64,000 bases of DNA from Verrucomicrobiota bacterium (GTDB lineage: Bacteria > Verrucomicrobiota > Verrucomicrobiia > Opitutales > Opitutaceae). The position numbers and the translations under genes are program-made. The notes under the pieces are model-generated. The model had not been told where the DNA came from. It did no database searches and saw only the letters and a program-made list of their open reading frames with translations. The stretch spans positions 1 to 64,000 of the forward strand of contig JAUWBD010000003.1 of assembly GCA_030605125.1 (NCBI GenBank), written 5' to 3'. Below, in pieces: positions 63,190 through 64,000 of the stretch (the stretch's first letter is position 1; every line of letters begins with the position of its first letter).

Positions 63190-64000
63190 GTGCCTCGGCT
63201 CAGCATTGAACAATTCGGCCTCGCCGCCCGTCGCCTCACGCCGCCCAAACCGATGGGCCGCATCCACCACCACCACGAGGTCGAGCTCAACTACGTGTTC
63301 GCCGGCGAGGTCACCTATCTGCACCGCGGCTCCACGCGCCGCCTCGGGCCGGGCCGGCTCGCCGTCTTCTGGGGCGCGGTGCCGCACAGCCTCGTCGCGG
63401 TGGCGCCCGGCAGCGACATGGCTTGGATCACGCTCCCGCTCGCGGCGGTGCGCGGCTGGGGTCTCGACCCGCGTTTTCTCCGCCGCCTGCTCGAGGGCGA
63501 GTGGTGCGTCGCGCCCGCCGGCAGCGAGAACCGTTTCCCCGTCGCCTCGTGGGTGGCGGAACTCGCCACCGCGCGCGACGCCTCCGGGCCCGGCCTGCGG
63601 CACGAGTTGCAAGGTTGCCTTTGGTGGCTGGCGAGCCGGGCGGTGCCCACGCCCGAGCGCCGGCGCGCGGCCGATGAGACCGAGGCCGGCTTGCGCCCGG
63701 TCGAGGCCATGGCGCGAGTGATGGCCGAGCGCTACCAGGAACCGCTCGACGTCGCCACCATCGCCGCCGCCGCGGGGCTGCACCCCAACTACGCGATGAC
63801 GCTCTTCAAACGGCGCTGCGGCCTCACCCTGCGCGACTACCTCGCGCACCTCCGCGTCACCCACGCCCAGCGCCGCCTCCTCGAGGGCTCGGCCAAGGTC
63901 GCCGACATCGCGCTCGAGTGCGGCTTCGCCACGCTAAGCGCCTTCTACGACACCTTCACGCGCCGCGTCGGCATGCCTCCGCGCGCATTTCGGGAAAAAT
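63190..64000 (+). CDS. AraC family transcriptional regulator (GTG start, 3'-truncated by window edge)
   Basis: Not in the ORF track (no ATG). From GTG at 63190: PRLSIEQFGLAARRLTPPKPMGRIHHHHEVELNYVFAGEVTYLHRG (cupin-type sensor) and LDVATIAAAAGLHPNYAMTLFKRRCGLTLRDYLAHLRVTHAQRRLLEGSAKVADIALECGFATLSAFYDTFTRRVGMPPRAFREK. Confidence 0.9.
   Translation, partial: MPRLSIEQFGLAARRLTPPKPMGRIHHHHEVELNYVFAGEVTYLHRGSTRRLGPGRLAVFWGAVPHSLVAVAPGSDMAWITLPLAAVRGWGLDPRFLRRLLEGEWCVAPAGSENRFPVASWVAELATARDASGPGLRHELQGCLWWLASRAVPTPERRRAADETEAGLRPVEAMARVMAERYQEPLDVATIAAAAGLHPNYAMTLFKRRCGLTLRDYLAHLRVTHAQRRLLEGSAKVADIALECGFATLSAFYDTFTRRVGMPPRAFREK

Noticed and set aside
1-64000. CRISPR arrays, tRNA/rRNA genes, prophage or transposase genes
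   Set aside because: None recognised by eye in either strand; intergenic spaces are short. A tRNAscan-SE/Infernal run would be needed to exclude small RNAs.

Overview
High-GC window, probably from an Opitutaceae-like Verrucomicrobiota chromosome (inferred from gene content and PEP-CTERM proteins; not proven). It is mostly a large accessory carbohydrate-degradation locus. Contents: five BNR/GH74-like beta-propeller proteins; GH42, GH36, GH43, GH125, GH38, MGH1/GH63-like and agarase/GH50-like hydrolases; an 1810-aa multidomain SGNH (CE2-like) esterase; two PEP-CTERM proteins; three LacI-type regulators and one AraC-type regulator; and an 8-gene, mostly translationally coupled minus-strand catabolic operon (63115 to 55899). 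A PaeR7I/XhoI-like type II restriction-modification pair (27840-30286) with a different codon style sits inside the locus. The main non-genic signals are: (1) a 14-bp dyad CGCAA-N4-TTGCG, with five exact intergenic copies and several one-mismatch copies (some paired at 32-34 bp), in front of secreted/CAZyme genes; (2) several families of palindromic intergenic repeats that abut genes and supply stop codons, including one partial copy whose stop register reads TTG, so that a beta-propeller ORF continues into a glycoside hydrolase ORF. All calls come from reading the sequence and the supplied ORFs; no database search was run.
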